Positions 26,670-35,359 are shown, counted from the first letter of the stretch. The stretch: DNA of 64,000 bases from Rossellomorea marisflavi (GCF_022170785.1 NZ_CP081870.1:918001-982000); one strand, 5' to 3'. Notes: generated by a model not told the origin, from the sequence alone. Numbers and translations: made by a program.

Positions 26670-29600
26670 CCCAAAAAAGATACTGGTGATTGGATCAGGT
26701 CCAATTGTAATAGGTCAGGCTGCAGAGTTTGATTACTCTGGAACTCAAGCATGCCAAGCATTGAAGGAAGAAGGGTATTACGTCCTTCTAGTTAACTCCA
26801 ATCCTGCCACCATCATGACAGACAAGACTACCGCTGATGAGATCTATATGGAACCCTTAACAGTAGAGTATGTAAAGACTATTATTATAAAAGAAAAGCC
26901 TCAAGCACTATTGGCCACCCTAGGAGGACAAACGGCACTGAATATCGCCTATGAACTTGATCAGGAGAACTTTCTGCAAGATCATCAGGTCACTCTTTTA
27001 GGTGTAACAGCGGAGACAATTCGGAAAGGGGAAGACAGATTACTATTTAAAGAGTTGATGCTAGATATTCATGAGCCCGTTCCTGAAAGTCGAATCGTCA
27101 CGTCCATCAAAGAAGCTAAGGAAGTGGCAAGTGAATTTGATTTTCCGCTCATCGTGAGACCGGCTTACACATTAGGGGGAACGGGTGGAGGTATATGTCA
27201 TAACCTCGAAGAGCTGGAGTCGGTTACTGGCAACGGTCTTTCTTTATCTCCAATTGGTCAATGTTTAGTTGAAAGAAGCATTAAAGGGTTCAAAGAAGTT
27301 GAAATGGAAGTGATGCGGGATAGCTATGGGCAAGCGGTCATTGTATGCCACATGGAAAACCTGGATCCTGTCGGTGTTCATACCGGTGATTCCATCGTCG
27401 TATCACCCTGTCAGACATTGAGCGATAAGGACTATCAGATGCTCCGTACTTCCGCCCTTAAAATCATCAGCCATCTATCCATCGTTGGAGGATGTAATAT
27501 TCAATTCGCACTTCATCCTAATACCAAACAATATTACATTATTGAAGTAAATCCAAGGGTGAGCCGTTCATCCGCATTGGCCTCTAAGGCAACAGGCTAC
27601 CCGATTGCCAAGATTGCTGCCAAACTGGCAGTAGGAAAAGGTCTGCATGAAATCCAAAACCCCATTACTAAAACTACATATGCTTGCTACGAGCCTGTAT
27701 TGGATTATGCCGTTGTGAAAATTCCTGTCTTTCCTTCAGAAAAATTCGGACTTGAGCCTGATCAGCTTGGAACACAAATGAAGGCAACTGGAGAAGTGAT
27801 GGCCATCGGGCGAACGTTCGAAGAAGCCTTGATGAAAGGAATTCGGTCAGTCAGTCGGAAATATGAGCAATATTGGTTGGGACAAGTTGATTGGGAGGAT
27901 GGGAATCTCACTAGACTGAGCTCCCCTGATCACCATCGCATCTTTTTGATTGCAGAAGCGTTTAGAAGAGGCGTGTCGGTTGATACCATCTTTGAAGTAT
28001 CAGAAGTGGATCGGTATTTTTTGTATAAGATCAAGAAAATCATAGATGTAGAGAGTAAGATTAAAAGTCAACGTGTAGACGCTAAACTTTTACTTAAGGC
28101 TAAGAAAATGGGATTATCTGATTATCAGATTGCTTTACTCAAAGGCAGTGCAGAGCAAGATATCTATAAAAAAAGAATAGCGTCACAAATGCTTCCAGTA
28201 TATAAAATGGTCGACACGTGTGCAGGAGAATTCGAATCTTATACGCCATATTACTACAGTACCTATGAGCAGTTCAACGATGCCTCTCCATCTCATAAAG
28301 AAAAAATAGTCATCTTAGGATCTGGCCCCATTCAAGTAGGACAGGGAATAGAATTCGATTATGCAACTGTCCATGCGATCCAAGCGGTTAAGGATAACGG
28401 ATTTGAATCAATTATTATCAACAATAATCCAGAAACGGTTTCCACCGATTTCAGTATTTCAGATAAACTTTATTTTGAACCCCTGACGGTAGAGGATGTC
28501 ATGAATATCATTGATTTTGAACAACCTATGGGCGTACTCGTACAATTCGGTGGTCAGTTGGCCATTAATCTTGCCAAGCAGTTGAAGGATAGGGGGGTAA
28601 ACGTTCTTGGGACTTCGGTTGAATCCATCGAGATAGGTGAGAACCGTGGTGAACTTGTTTGTGCATTAGAGGAGTTGAATATCCTTCATCCTAATGGTGA
28701 AACAGTGTTGACTATCAATCGTGCCCGTGAAGTAGTATCTGATCTAGGTTATCCGCTCATCGTGCGTCCTTCTTACGTAATTGGTGGCAGTGATATGGAG
28801 GTCATCACATATCATGGAGAGTTAGAGTCGTACCTATCACGATATGACTTTGCGAAGGGGAACCCGCTCCATATCGACCAGTACATCGAAGGGATTGAAC
28901 TGGAATTAGATGCGATTTGTGATGGTGAGAAAGCAGTCATACCAGCAGTTTTGGAGCATATTGAACAATCCGGGGTTCACTCCGGTGATTCGATGGCAAT
29001 CTATCCACCTCGAAAGCTCGGAAAGAAAGTCCTTGATGAACTAACCGTGTTGACAAACAAGCTCACACGATTTTTGAAGATCAAAGGATTAGTTAATATT
29101 CAAGCGGTGTATTCCAACCAACAAATCTACTTAATCGAGATAAATCTACGCTCAAGTAGAACATTGCCATTTATTAGTAAGATCTCAGATCTTAACATGG
29201 CTGCCCTCGCTACCAATTGTCAGTTGGGATACTCGCTTTCATCAGATGATAGGTCGAAGAATGAAAGACCAAGGGATGATGTATTCTATGTGAAGGCGCC
29301 GGTCTTCTCTTTCTCCAAAATGACAGCTATTGATCCCATTCTTACACCCGAAATGAAGTCTACTGGAGAAGTAATTGGATATGACAAACAATTCGACCTA
29401 GCGGTATTAAAGTCTTTTCAAGCAGCTGGGCTGAGCTTGGGAATTGGAGAAGAACAGGCTTTAATTCTAGTAGATTTCATCAATGACCATCTTGAACAGC
29501 TTCTTGAAAGATTGTCTTGCCACACCTCAGAGTTCCTCTTTGTTGAGGGTGAGAAAAAAGGTACGGGTCATTTAAATCAAAACATAAAAACAATCAGTTT

Positions 29601-29856
29601 ATCTGAAGATATCTTATCTGAATTAATCAGGAAAATGAAACAAAAATCGATAGGGATCGTGATCGATTTGCGAAGAGGTAAGAGTAAGTGGGAGAAGGAG
29701 CTGAGAAAGAATGCTGTTCAACACAATATTCCACTATTTACAAATGTAGATACCCTTTCCTTATTTGTTACTTCTTTAGAAACAAAGGATAGAATGCAGG
29801 ATCAAAAGCTTGGCGTACATCCTTTTTATGAAAAGGAAAATGTACGATTGAGGTAG
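26659..29856 (+). CDS. carB: Carbamoyl-phosphate synthase large subunit
   Basis: 1065 aa, full length. Two homologous ATP-grasp halves are visible: half 1 begins KILVIGSGPIVIGQAAEFDYSG and has RPAYTLGGTGGG and EVNPRVSRSSALASK; half 2 begins VILGSGPIQVGQGIEFDYA and has RPSYVIGGSDME and EINLRSSRTLPFISK (normally EVNPRASRTVPFVSK). The C-terminal regulatory region (from about 930) is shorter in recognisable motifs. The ATG at 26659 overlaps carA by 11 bases after AAGGGGGAAAG. The last gene of the operon, it is followed by a strong terminator. The second-half substitutions could tune activity. A housekeeping pyrimidine or arginine role is not excluded but not supported by neighbours. Confidence 0.95.
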   Translation: MYGNPKKILVIGSGPIVIGQAAEFDYSGTQACQALKEEGYYVLLVNSNPATIMTDKTTADEIYMEPLTVEYVKTIIIKEKPQALLATLGGQTALNIAYELDQENFLQDHQVTLLGVTAETIRKGEDRLLFKELMLDIHEPVPESRIVTSIKEAKEVASEFDFPLIVRPAYTLGGTGGGICHNLEELESVTGNGLSLSPIGQCLVERSIKGFKEVEMEVMRDSYGQAVIVCHMENLDPVGVHTGDSIVVSPCQTLSDKDYQMLRTSALKIISHLSIVGGCNIQFALHPNTKQYYIIEVNPRVSRSSALASKATGYPIAKIAAKLAVGKGLHEIQNPITKTTYACYEPVLDYAVVKIPVFPSEKFGLEPDQLGTQMKATGEVMAIGRTFEEALMKGIRSVSRKYEQYWLGQVDWEDGNLTRLSSPDHHRIFLIAEAFRRGVSVDTIFEVSEVDRYFLYKIKKIIDVESKIKSQRVDAKLLLKAKKMGLSDYQIALLKGSAEQDIYKKRIASQMLPVYKMVDTCAGEFESYTPYYYSTYEQFNDASPSHKEKIVILGSGPIQVGQGIEFDYATVHAIQAVKDNGFESIIINNNPETVSTDFSISDKLYFEPLTVEDVMNIIDFEQPMGVLVQFGGQLAINLAKQLKDRGVNVLGTSVESIEIGENRGELVCALEELNILHPNGETVLTINRAREVVSDLGYPLIVRPSYVIGGSDMEVITYHGELESYLSRYDFAKGNPLHIDQYIEGIELELDAICDGEKAVIPAVLEHIEQSGVHSGDSMAIYPPRKLGKKVLDELTVLTNKLTRFLKIKGLVNIQAVYSNQQIYLIEINLRSSRTLPFISKISDLNMAALATNCQLGYSLSSDDRSKNERPRDDVFYVKAPVFSFSKMTAIDPILTPEMKSTGEVIGYDKQFDLAVLKSFQAAGLSLGIGEEQALILVDFINDHLEQLLERLSCHTSEFLFVEGEKKGTGHLNQNIKTISLSEDILSELIRKMKQKSIGIVIDLRRGKSKWEKELRKNAVQHNIPLFTNVDTLSLFVTSLETKDRMQDQKLGVHPFYEKENVRLR

Positions 29857-29876
29857 ATTGCAATAGACCATTTTTA

Positions 29877-29915
29877 AAACGACTTAGTCGTGATACAGTC
29901 TAAGTCGTTTCTTCT
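29877..29915 (+). terminator. Intrinsic terminator ending the biosynthetic operon
   Basis: AAACGACTTAG (29877-29887) pairs perfectly with CTAAGTCGTTT (29900-29910) and is followed by TCTTCT. It marks the right border of the gene cluster. Confidence 0.85.
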
Positions 29916-29941
29916 ATCTTCTAATGGAATCATATTGTGTT

Positions 29942-30394
29942 TTAGTTCTCTGCTATCCACTCACTCAAATACATCATCCCGTTCGCATCTCCCGGATTTT
30001 CAAGGGGGCAGATCAGCTCCAGGCTGTTGCCGTCGGGATCGGGGAAGTGGATTTTTGCGTGGGCCATCCCGTTATGTGCCATGATGAACGGTTCCACGGG
30101 TTCGAATCCGAATGCTTTGCGGGGTGTGCAGCCGCGCTCGATCAGCCAGGGGACGGACTGCTTCAATTCTTCCAGTGAAACGTGGAAGGCGATATGCCGG
30201 ATGGAAGGGTGATACGCGAGTTCCACACAATCCGTTTCCCATAGCCCGAGCCAGCTTCTTTCTTTCTCAATCCCCATGAACGCAAGCCCGTCCCCTGCGC
30301 GGTGGGAGAGCTCCAAACCCAGCCCCTCGTAGAATGCGATGGAACGATCTACGCTCCTTACGGGAAGATGGGCTTCGTATAATCCTTTGATCAT
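29942..30394 (-). CDS. VOC (glyoxalase/bleomycin-resistance) family protein
   Basis: 150 aa, a two-beta-alpha-beta-module VOC protein. It starts MIKGLYEAHLPVRSVDRSIAFYEGLGLEL, and a second module shows IRHIAFHV and HFPDPDGNSLELI; the His near residue 9, the second-module His and the late Glu are candidate metal ligands. The ATG at 30394 has AGGAGG 8 bases upstream; an ATG at 30400 is too close. Function could be dioxygenase-, glyoxalase- or thiol-transferase-like and is not determined. GC content rises visibly from here on, marking exit from the peptide cluster. Confidence 0.82.
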   Translation of the reverse strand: MIKGLYEAHLPVRSVDRSIAFYEGLGLELSHRAGDGLAFMGIEKERSWLGLWETDCVELAYHPSIRHIAFHVSLEELKQSVPWLIERGCTPRKAFGFEPVEPFIMAHNGMAHAKIHFPDPDGNSLELICPLENPGDANGMMYLSEWIAEN

Positions 30395-30515
30395 GGTCAT
30401 GACCTCCTTTTCTATACTGTACCTTGACGAACGGGTGGATTCGACGGGCAAAAGGCCGGGTTGGTATGAGACATAAGGTGGAGGTAAAGGGGATAGAGAG
30501 GTTCCTCCCATTTGA

Positions 30516-30562
30516 AAAAAGCTTCGTCCCTTCAGCAATTATGTGGAGGGAAGAAGCTTTTT
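30516..30562 (-). terminator. Intrinsic terminator (also usable on +)
   Basis: AAAAAGCTTC (30516-30525) pairs with GAAGCTTTTT (30553-30562), with an inner CCCTTC/GAGGG pairing. It lies just after the minus-strand SnoaL-like gene. Confidence 0.7.
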
Positions 30563-30569
30563 ACGGTTT

Positions 30570-31004
30570 TCATCTCAGGTGGAACATTCCTTTTCCCGTG
30601 TTCATATCGATCGGCAACGAAGAATGTTGATGGGCGATGACCCAAGACCCCTCAATCTTTTTGAGACCGAATGTAAACCGGTTCGCGATCTGTCGAAGTT
30701 TTTCTTCCGATTCTTTCGTATACGCAGCAAACACCACTTCACAATGAACAAAAGCGACTGTATTGCTTTCCTCTACCTTTATTTCGTTAAATAGGACTTT
30801 GAGGATCTCTCCTTCTTCTCTCAAACCTGTAAACCATTCGATCACATTCTTTCTCCACTCTGAGATCCCTCTGCATTCCCAGTTGCCCCAACAATCATAA
30901 ATGTGAACATCCTCGGCATGGATAGATAAGAATTTCTCCACATCCTGTTCGTAAACGGCCGTTTTGTATACTTCAAGAACATCTTTTGCGGCACCATTCT
31001 TCAT
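30570..31004 (-). CDS. SnoaL/NTF2-like domain protein (DUF4440-type)
   Basis: 144 aa, cone-shaped NTF2-like fold by pattern: N-terminal helices VLEVYKTAVYEQDVEKFLSIHAEDVHIYD, then NTVAFVHCEVVF and RFTFGLKKIEGSWVIAHQHSS. Members include ketosteroid isomerase-like and stress proteins; no specific catalytic set is recognisable. GAGAGGGG lies upstream of the ATG at 31004. It is a single gene flanked by its own terminator. Confidence 0.8.
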   Translation of the reverse strand: MKNGAAKDVLEVYKTAVYEQDVEKFLSIHAEDVHIYDCWGNWECRGISEWRKNVIEWFTGLREEGEILKVLFNEIKVEESNTVAFVHCEVVFAAYTKESEEKLRQIANRFTFGLKKIEGSWVIAHQHSSLPIDMNTGKGMFHLR

Positions 31005-31209
31005 TTTGAGTACCCCTCTCTAATAATCATCTCGACTAGTCATTCGAGGCTACCTGGTTAATTCCTTTTTTATAGAGGAATTATCCCGTTCCCAATCATC
31101 TAGGTAAATGGGTGGAGATAATTGGCAGCCTATAAGCCTTCTGTCTCAATACGTCTCATTTCGTAAAAGAACAGATGTTCGGTTATACTACCGGAAAGAG
31201 GTGATTGAA

Positions 31210-31548
31210 ATGATAAGAGACAGAGGGAAAATCAAATGGACGTCGCTCATGCTCCCGGAGCACGTCAAGGAACTGAGGGATATTTGGGAGGTTTTCGAGC
31301 GCGATCAGAAGCCTGAAGTCGACATCTTTGCCATGACGGAGATGGAGGAACGGATCCGCTACGCCATGGAGTACCACCTTCCCCTACGTATGAAAATCTG
31401 GAATGAATTGAAGGGGAAATGTGAAATGACGACGGGGACGGTTCATTATCTCAATGAGCGGGACCGGAAGCTGATACTTGAGTGCGGAGATGAAGGATTC
31501 GTCAAGGTGCGGGTGGAGGATCTGATTTCGGTGGATGTAGTGGAATAA
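31210..31548 (+). CDS. YolD-like family protein
   Basis: 112 aa. The opening IRDRGKIKWTSLMLPEHVKELRDIW is the characteristic YolD motif, followed by an SH3-like C-terminal half (GTVHYLNERDRKLILECGDEGFVKV). YolD proteins often accompany UvrX/Y-family polymerases in Bacillaceae, but none is next to it here. The ATG at 31210 follows AGAGGTG; the longer frame upstream is not supported. Confidence 0.85.
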   Translation: MIRDRGKIKWTSLMLPEHVKELRDIWEVFERDQKPEVDIFAMTEMEERIRYAMEYHLPLRMKIWNELKGKCEMTTGTVHYLNERDRKLILECGDEGFVKVRVEDLISVDVVE

Positions 31549-31691
31549 GAGCGACAGGGACACTTGCGGGAGCGTGAGTGTCTTTGTTTATGGAAAATAA
31601 AAGGAAATCGTACAGGGGATATGATATGGTAATAGAGAAGTTTTTTTACGAGCGGTTATTCATCAAAGAGAGATAAATGGGGGTGGAAATC

Positions 31692-31883
31692 ATGTTGAAG
31701 AAATTCACCATGACGGGGAAAATCCTTTTTGCGATGGGGTTCATACTCTTTGTGCTAAGCTCTTTTCTGTATTCAGAATTCAACGAGGAAGGCTACTAGA
31801 AGATGGGGTTGGTCATCGGTGCACTAGTGGCCATCAGTTCCAACTTCTTTACAATCAAACGTGCATCCAAAAGGAGAGCCTGA
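31692..31883 (+). pseudogene. Small two-TM membrane protein ORF interrupted by in-frame TAG
   Basis: ATG 31692 after GGGGGTGGA opens a frame with one hydrophobic helix (ILFAMGFILFVLSSFLY). It meets TAG at 31797 after 35 codons, then continues in the same frame through a second hydrophobic helix (MGLVIGALVAISSNFF) to a basic tail and TGA at 31881. The whole would be 62 aa with two TM segments. It is either a nonsense-mutated gene, two mini-ORFs (a second ATG at 31803), or a readthrough case. No frameshift is needed to join the halves. Confidence 0.55.
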
Positions 31884-31884
31884 C

Positions 31885-32301
31885 ATGATTAAACAAATCG
31901 ATCACCCGCAAGCCTGGGAGCTCCGCCACACCGTCATGTGGCCGGACCGACCCTATGACTATATCAAGGTGGAGGGCGATGAATCGGCCCTGCACTACGG
32001 ACTCTTTCATGAAGGTGACCTGAAGTCCGTCATCTCCCTCTTCATCGAGGAAAGGGAGTGTCAGTTCAGGAAGTTTGCCACCCTTGATGAAGAGCAGGGA
32101 AAGGGCTACGGGAGCCGACTGCTTGACTATGTACTCGAAGAACTAAAAGCCATGGGCATCCGCCGGATCTGGTGCAACGCACGCATCGAGAAAGCCGGCT
32201 TCTATACCCGGTTCGGTCTTCGTGAAACCGACCGCCGCTTCACCAAAGGCGGCAAGACGTATGTGATCATGGAAATGACACATGCGTCAAAGGAGGGGTA
32301 G
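31885..32301 (+). CDS. GNAT-family N-acetyltransferase
   Basis: 138 aa. The acetyl-CoA loop is QGKGYGSRLLDYVLEELKAMG (Q/R-x-x-G-x-G/A form), followed by WCNARIEKAGFYTRFGLRE, typical of small GNATs of the ElaA type. The ATG at 31885 has AAAGGAGA 8 bases upstream, and an alternative GTG at 31861 lies within the upstream small ORF. It is followed 3 bases later by a histidine phosphatase gene, so the two form an operon. The acceptor is unknown. Confidence 0.85.
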   Translation: MIKQIDHPQAWELRHTVMWPDRPYDYIKVEGDESALHYGLFHEGDLKSVISLFIEERECQFRKFATLDEEQGKGYGSRLLDYVLEELKAMGIRRIWCNARIEKAGFYTRFGLRETDRRFTKGGKTYVIMEMTHASKEG

Positions 32302-32304
32302 CCA

Positions 32305-32886
32305 ATGGAGATCACATTCATCCGACATGGGCAGGGGGAGCATACGCTGAGCCTGCCGGAAAGCTTTCAGTTGGAGGACCCGTCATTGACGGAAGCGGGG
32401 AGAGAGCAGGCGAGAAGCCTTTCGTCCGTTTTCGATGTCACGAAGGATGATCTAGTGGTGGCGAGCCCTACGCGAAGGACCTTGCAAACGGCCTCCTTGA
32501 TTGCCGGTGAATCGGGGTGCAGGCGGGTCGTGCATCCGTTGGTGTCCCCGAGGATGTTCCCGCAGAAGCAGGGGGCAATGACCCTTCCATGTGACCGGAT
32601 GCTCGACCAGGAGACAATTGGAACCGAATTTCCTGGGTTTGAGTTGGGATCAGGGATGGACCGAAACATGTGGACGTCAGGTATCAATGTCTTGCCCCAT
32701 GACGAGTTTGCAGAATGCGCAGATGTCTTTTTACGGTGGGCTGAGGATCAGGGCGCCCATCACGTGTACGTGGTATCCCATGACGGGACAATCACAGCGT
32801 ACCGGGAGCGATTGAGAAGAGAAACGCTATCCAGAGCCGACTTCTTAAATGATGCGGGCTGGATCAGGGAGCAGTATGGACAGTGA
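32305..32886 (+). CDS. Histidine phosphatase family protein
   Basis: 193 aa, phosphoglycerate-mutase-like fold. The catalytic RHG motif is at residues 7-9 (TFIRHGQGEH), the second arginine is in SPTRRTLQTA, and the second histidine is in VVSHDGTI. AAGGAGGGG precedes the ATG. Likely a small-molecule phosphatase co-transcribed with the GNAT. Similar to broad-specificity YhfR/PhoE-type enzymes, but the substrate is not predictable. Confidence 0.88.
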   Translation: MEITFIRHGQGEHTLSLPESFQLEDPSLTEAGREQARSLSSVFDVTKDDLVVASPTRRTLQTASLIAGESGCRRVVHPLVSPRMFPQKQGAMTLPCDRMLDQETIGTEFPGFELGSGMDRNMWTSGINVLPHDEFAECADVFLRWAEDQGAHHVYVVSHDGTITAYRERLRRETLSRADFLNDAGWIREQYGQ

Positions 32887-33060
32887 ACGCTACAAGAGGC
32901 TGCCTCACAGCAGCCGGTAGTCATGCGTTCTGTTCACGGATGATTTTCAATCGGTTCAGCAATCCGAAGAAGTGTTCATTGTAAAGGACCATTCTGTTTT
33001 ACCGGCTGATCAAACGGGTAAACTACGTCTGTAAACATTTACGGAAGCGGGGAGATAATG

Positions 33061-33741
33061 ATGAAGATCTCATATCATGGCCACTCAGTGGTGAAATTCG
33101 AAACCAACGGAAAAACGATCCTTGTTGATCCGTTCATCAACGGGAATGAATATACCGATCTAAATGCAGATGACGTCAAAGCTGATGTGATCATCCTGAC
33201 CCACGGACATAACGACCACGTGGGTGATACTGTCGCCATCGCGAAAAGGAATGACTCCTTGGTGATTGCACCGAACGAGCTGGCGAACTATCTTGGCCTT
33301 CAGGGCCTCAATACTCATCCGATGTCAATCGGCGGAGCGCGAGAGTTCGACTTCGGTAAGGTGAAATTCACCCAGGCATTCCATAGCTCAAGCTATACAA
33401 CAGAAGATAACGAAATCATCTATACCGGCATGCCGGCAGGCTTCCTCTTGATGGCTGAAGGGAAGACGATTTACCACGCAGGAGATACAGGTTTGTTTTC
33501 CGACATGAAGCTGATCGGTGAACGCCATCCGATCGACCTTGCTTTCCTTCCAATCGGGGATAATTTCACGATGGGACCAGAGGATGCAGCACTTGCCGCT
33601 AAGTTCTTGAAAGCGAAGGAAGTCGTTCCTGTCCATTACGATACATTCCCGCCGATCAAGCAGGATCCGCATAAATTCGTCGAGATGCTTGAAGACAGCA
33701 AAGGCCGCGTCATGAAAGCAGGAGACACCATCGATCTATAA
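33061..33741 (+). CDS. ytkL: UPF0173 metal-dependent hydrolase (YtkL-like, metallo-beta-lactamase fold)
   Basis: 226 aa. It begins [14 protein letters not shown] as in Bacillus YtkL, has the Zn-binding HGHNDH at about residues 49-54, HAGDTG and a late VPVHYDTFP. The ATG at 33061 is 6 bases after GGGGAG; an ATG at 33058 is also possible. The family is widely conserved in Firmicutes and archaea, with weakly defined hydrolase function. It is monocistronic and ends in a terminator. Confidence 0.92.
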   Translation: MKISYHGHSVVKFETNGKTILVDPFINGNEYTDLNADDVKADVIILTHGHNDHVGDTVAIAKRNDSLVIAPNELANYLGLQGLNTHPMSIGGAREFDFGKVKFTQAFHSSSYTTEDNEIIYTGMPAGFLLMAEGKTIYHAGDTGLFSDMKLIGERHPIDLAFLPIGDNFTMGPEDAALAAKFLKAKEVVPVHYDTFPPIKQDPHKFVEMLEDSKGRVMKAGDTIDL

Positions 33742-33753
33742 GATCATCACCGG

Positions 33754-33795
33754 AATCATCCGGGACCTTCACAGGAGGTTCCGGGTGATTTTTTG
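33754..33795 (+). terminator. Intrinsic terminator after ytkL
   Basis: AATCATCCGGGACCT (33754-33768) pairs with AGGTTCCGGGTGATT (33776-33790), allowing G-T pairs, and runs into TTTTTT. Confidence 0.85.
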
Positions 33796-33894
33796 TTGAG
33801 TGAAAAAATAGTTTTGTTATAATTTTCCTTTTGTTATGATAGAAGGAACAGGTAGCAGCGTTAGTTGAAATTGACAAAGAGAAGGGGAATGTGC

Positions 33895-34761
33895 GTGGAA
33901 TTTAGAAAGAACGTTCGGGAGAATCAGAACTTACGTGACAGCTTCAACCAGCTTGCAGAGGACACATTCGGCATCCATTTTGGACAGTGGCATGCCAGGG
34001 GATATTGGACAGAGAAGTACGTGCCATTTTCCTATATCGAAGGAGACCGGGTCATTGCCAACGTGTCCGTGAACCTGATCGACTTTACCATAGCAGGAGA
34101 AGAAAAGAAGGCGATCCAGATCGGGACCGTCATGACCCATCCCGACTACCGGAATCGCTGTTTATCGACGGATCTCCTGAAGAGCGTGCTGGCGGAATAC
34201 CGGGATCAGGTCGACTTCTTCTATCTGTTTGCCAATCAAAATGTACTGGAGTTTTACCCGAAGTTCGGATTCCAGGCGCAGCAAGAAATGCTGTTCAGCA
34301 TGGTGCCAGGCACCGTCGGTAAAGTGAACGCAAGGAAGCTTGATATGGAGGAGGACGAAGACCGCGATCTTGTATACGGGATCGCCAGGGACAGGCTGCC
34401 GGTATCCACTCGCTTCGGGACGAGAAACACGGGTGAGCTGTTCATGTTCTATGCTCTCTATGCCTTCCCGGATAACCTTTATTATCTCGAGGAAGAAGAC
34501 GCGGTGGTGATGTTCCAGCGTGACGGGGAGAGGCTTGATCTGTTTGATGTCGCATGCCGCGAAACCGTGGATGTCAGAAAGATTGCCGAAAAGCTTGCAG
34601 ACGATGATACACGGCAGATCGTCTTCCATTTCACACCGGAGGAGACGGAAGAGATGCAGGCAGATGTATTCCACGGGGATGACGTGCTGTTCGTCCTGCC
34701 CATTAAGAGCGGGGTAGGGATTCCTGACGGGGTGAAGCATCCGTTGACGGCGCAGGCTTGA
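33895..34761 (+). CDS. GNAT-family acetyltransferase (Eis-like two-domain)
   Basis: 288 aa. The N-terminal GNAT core shows IQIGTVMTHPDYRNRCLSTDLLKSVL (acetyl-CoA loop, with RNRCLS replacing the usual R/Q-x-x-G-x-G) and NQNVLEFYPKFGF. A second half follows a degenerate GNAT/SCP-like pattern as in Eis-type enzymes. The GTG at 33895 is 7 bases after GGGG, better placed than the ATG at 33889. Function is probably acetylation of a small molecule or peptide; unknown. Confidence 0.8.
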   Translation: MEFRKNVRENQNLRDSFNQLAEDTFGIHFGQWHARGYWTEKYVPFSYIEGDRVIANVSVNLIDFTIAGEEKKAIQIGTVMTHPDYRNRCLSTDLLKSVLAEYRDQVDFFYLFANQNVLEFYPKFGFQAQQEMLFSMVPGTVGKVNARKLDMEEDEDRDLVYGIARDRLPVSTRFGTRNTGELFMFYALYAFPDNLYYLEEEDAVVMFQRDGERLDLFDVACRETVDVRKIAEKLADDDTRQIVFHFTPEETEEMQADVFHGDDVLFVLPIKSGVGIPDGVKHPLTAQA

Positions 34762-34849
34762 CGTGAATCGTCCCCATTTAGTAAAAAGGAATTATTTCCT
34801 TTATGTGGAATGATATATGTAAGGTGATTCTGGAGCGGAGGTGAGTGAT

Positions 34850-35056
34850 ATGGACTTTCTATCCTGGTACGACTGGCTTACGCCGACGAATCCCATGGCG
34901 TCGATCTTTTTCGGGTTGATCTTCACGGTCATCGTCGGGGTGACGGTATGGTGGGATACGAGGAAGATGGAGTCGGCCTTCGTTGCGGCGTTGACGGGGA
35001 TCCTGGTGACGGTGGTCGGGGTCGCAATCTTGAATGCCATTGGGTTTTATGCATGA
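34850..35056 (+). CDS. Small membrane protein
   Basis: 68 aa with two predicted TM helices (ASIFFGLIFTVIVGVTVWW and SAFVAALTGILVTVVGVAILNAI). The ATG at 34850 is 8 bases after GGAGG. It sits 54 bases before another small two-TM protein, with a perfect 10-bp hairpin covering its stop codon. Function unknown. Confidence 0.7.
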   Translation: MDFLSWYDWLTPTNPMASIFFGLIFTVIVGVTVWWDTRKMESAFVAALTGILVTVVGVAILNAIGFYA

Positions 35057-35081
35057 CGCATGGGAACCGTCCCCATGCGTC
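35055..35081. repeat. Stop-codon hairpin with GGAACCGTCC core (dispersed repeat)
   Basis: GACGCATGGG (35055-35064) pairs perfectly with CCCATGCGTC (35072-35081) around AACCGTC. Related strings follow other genes here: GACGCACCGGAACCGTCC after 35359 and a partial copy GACGTGAATCGTCCCC after 34761. It looks like a small repeat family placed at gene ends. Confidence 0.55.
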
Positions 35082-35110
35082 GTCCAAAATCAGACATCGG
35101 GGGAATACTC

Positions 35111-35359
35111 ATGAAGAAACTTGCGACAGGGTTGGTCCTGATCTTATCCAGTGCCATTTTATATGGATCGACGTTGATTACCGCAGCGATTTATTCCACG
35201 GTTCTAAGCAAAGAAGGGTTTGGTTGGGATTCGCGCTACGGTGTGTTCGGGACGGCGTTTCGGAGGATCGGAACCGTTCCGTTAGTCTTTTCGATACTCT
35301 TGGCTGTGGTGGGGATTGGATTCACAGGCTATTCGTTTTATCAGAAAAAGAAATCATAA
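35111..35359 (+). CDS. Small two-TM membrane protein
   Basis: 82 aa: TM1 at residues 4-27 (LATGLVLILSSAILYGSTLITAAI), an extracytoplasmic loop with WDSRYGVFGTAFRRIG, and TM2 near 55-75 (LVFSILLAVVGIGFTGYSF), ending in a KKK tail. The ATG at 35111 is used because the upstream part of the frame lies inside the hairpin repeat. No function recognised; similar short proteins occur in Bacillaceae. Confidence 0.72.
   Translation: MKKLATGLVLILSSAILYGSTLITAAIYSTVLSKEGFGWDSRYGVFGTAFRRIGTVPLVFSILLAVVGIGFTGYSFYQKKKS

Noticed and set aside
2653..29856. Arginine biosynthesis locus (ArgH-like, ArgF-like, CarAB)
   Set aside because: No argCJBDG genes; the lyase sits with a threonine kinase and PLP enzyme, and the transferase lacks the HCLP loop.
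32890..33000. Terminator after the histidine phosphatase
   Set aside because: GGCTGC/GCAGCC can pair but no T run follows.
34162..34740. 192-codon minus-strand ORF
   Set aside because: Antisense to the Eis-like acetyltransferase; no ribosome site.
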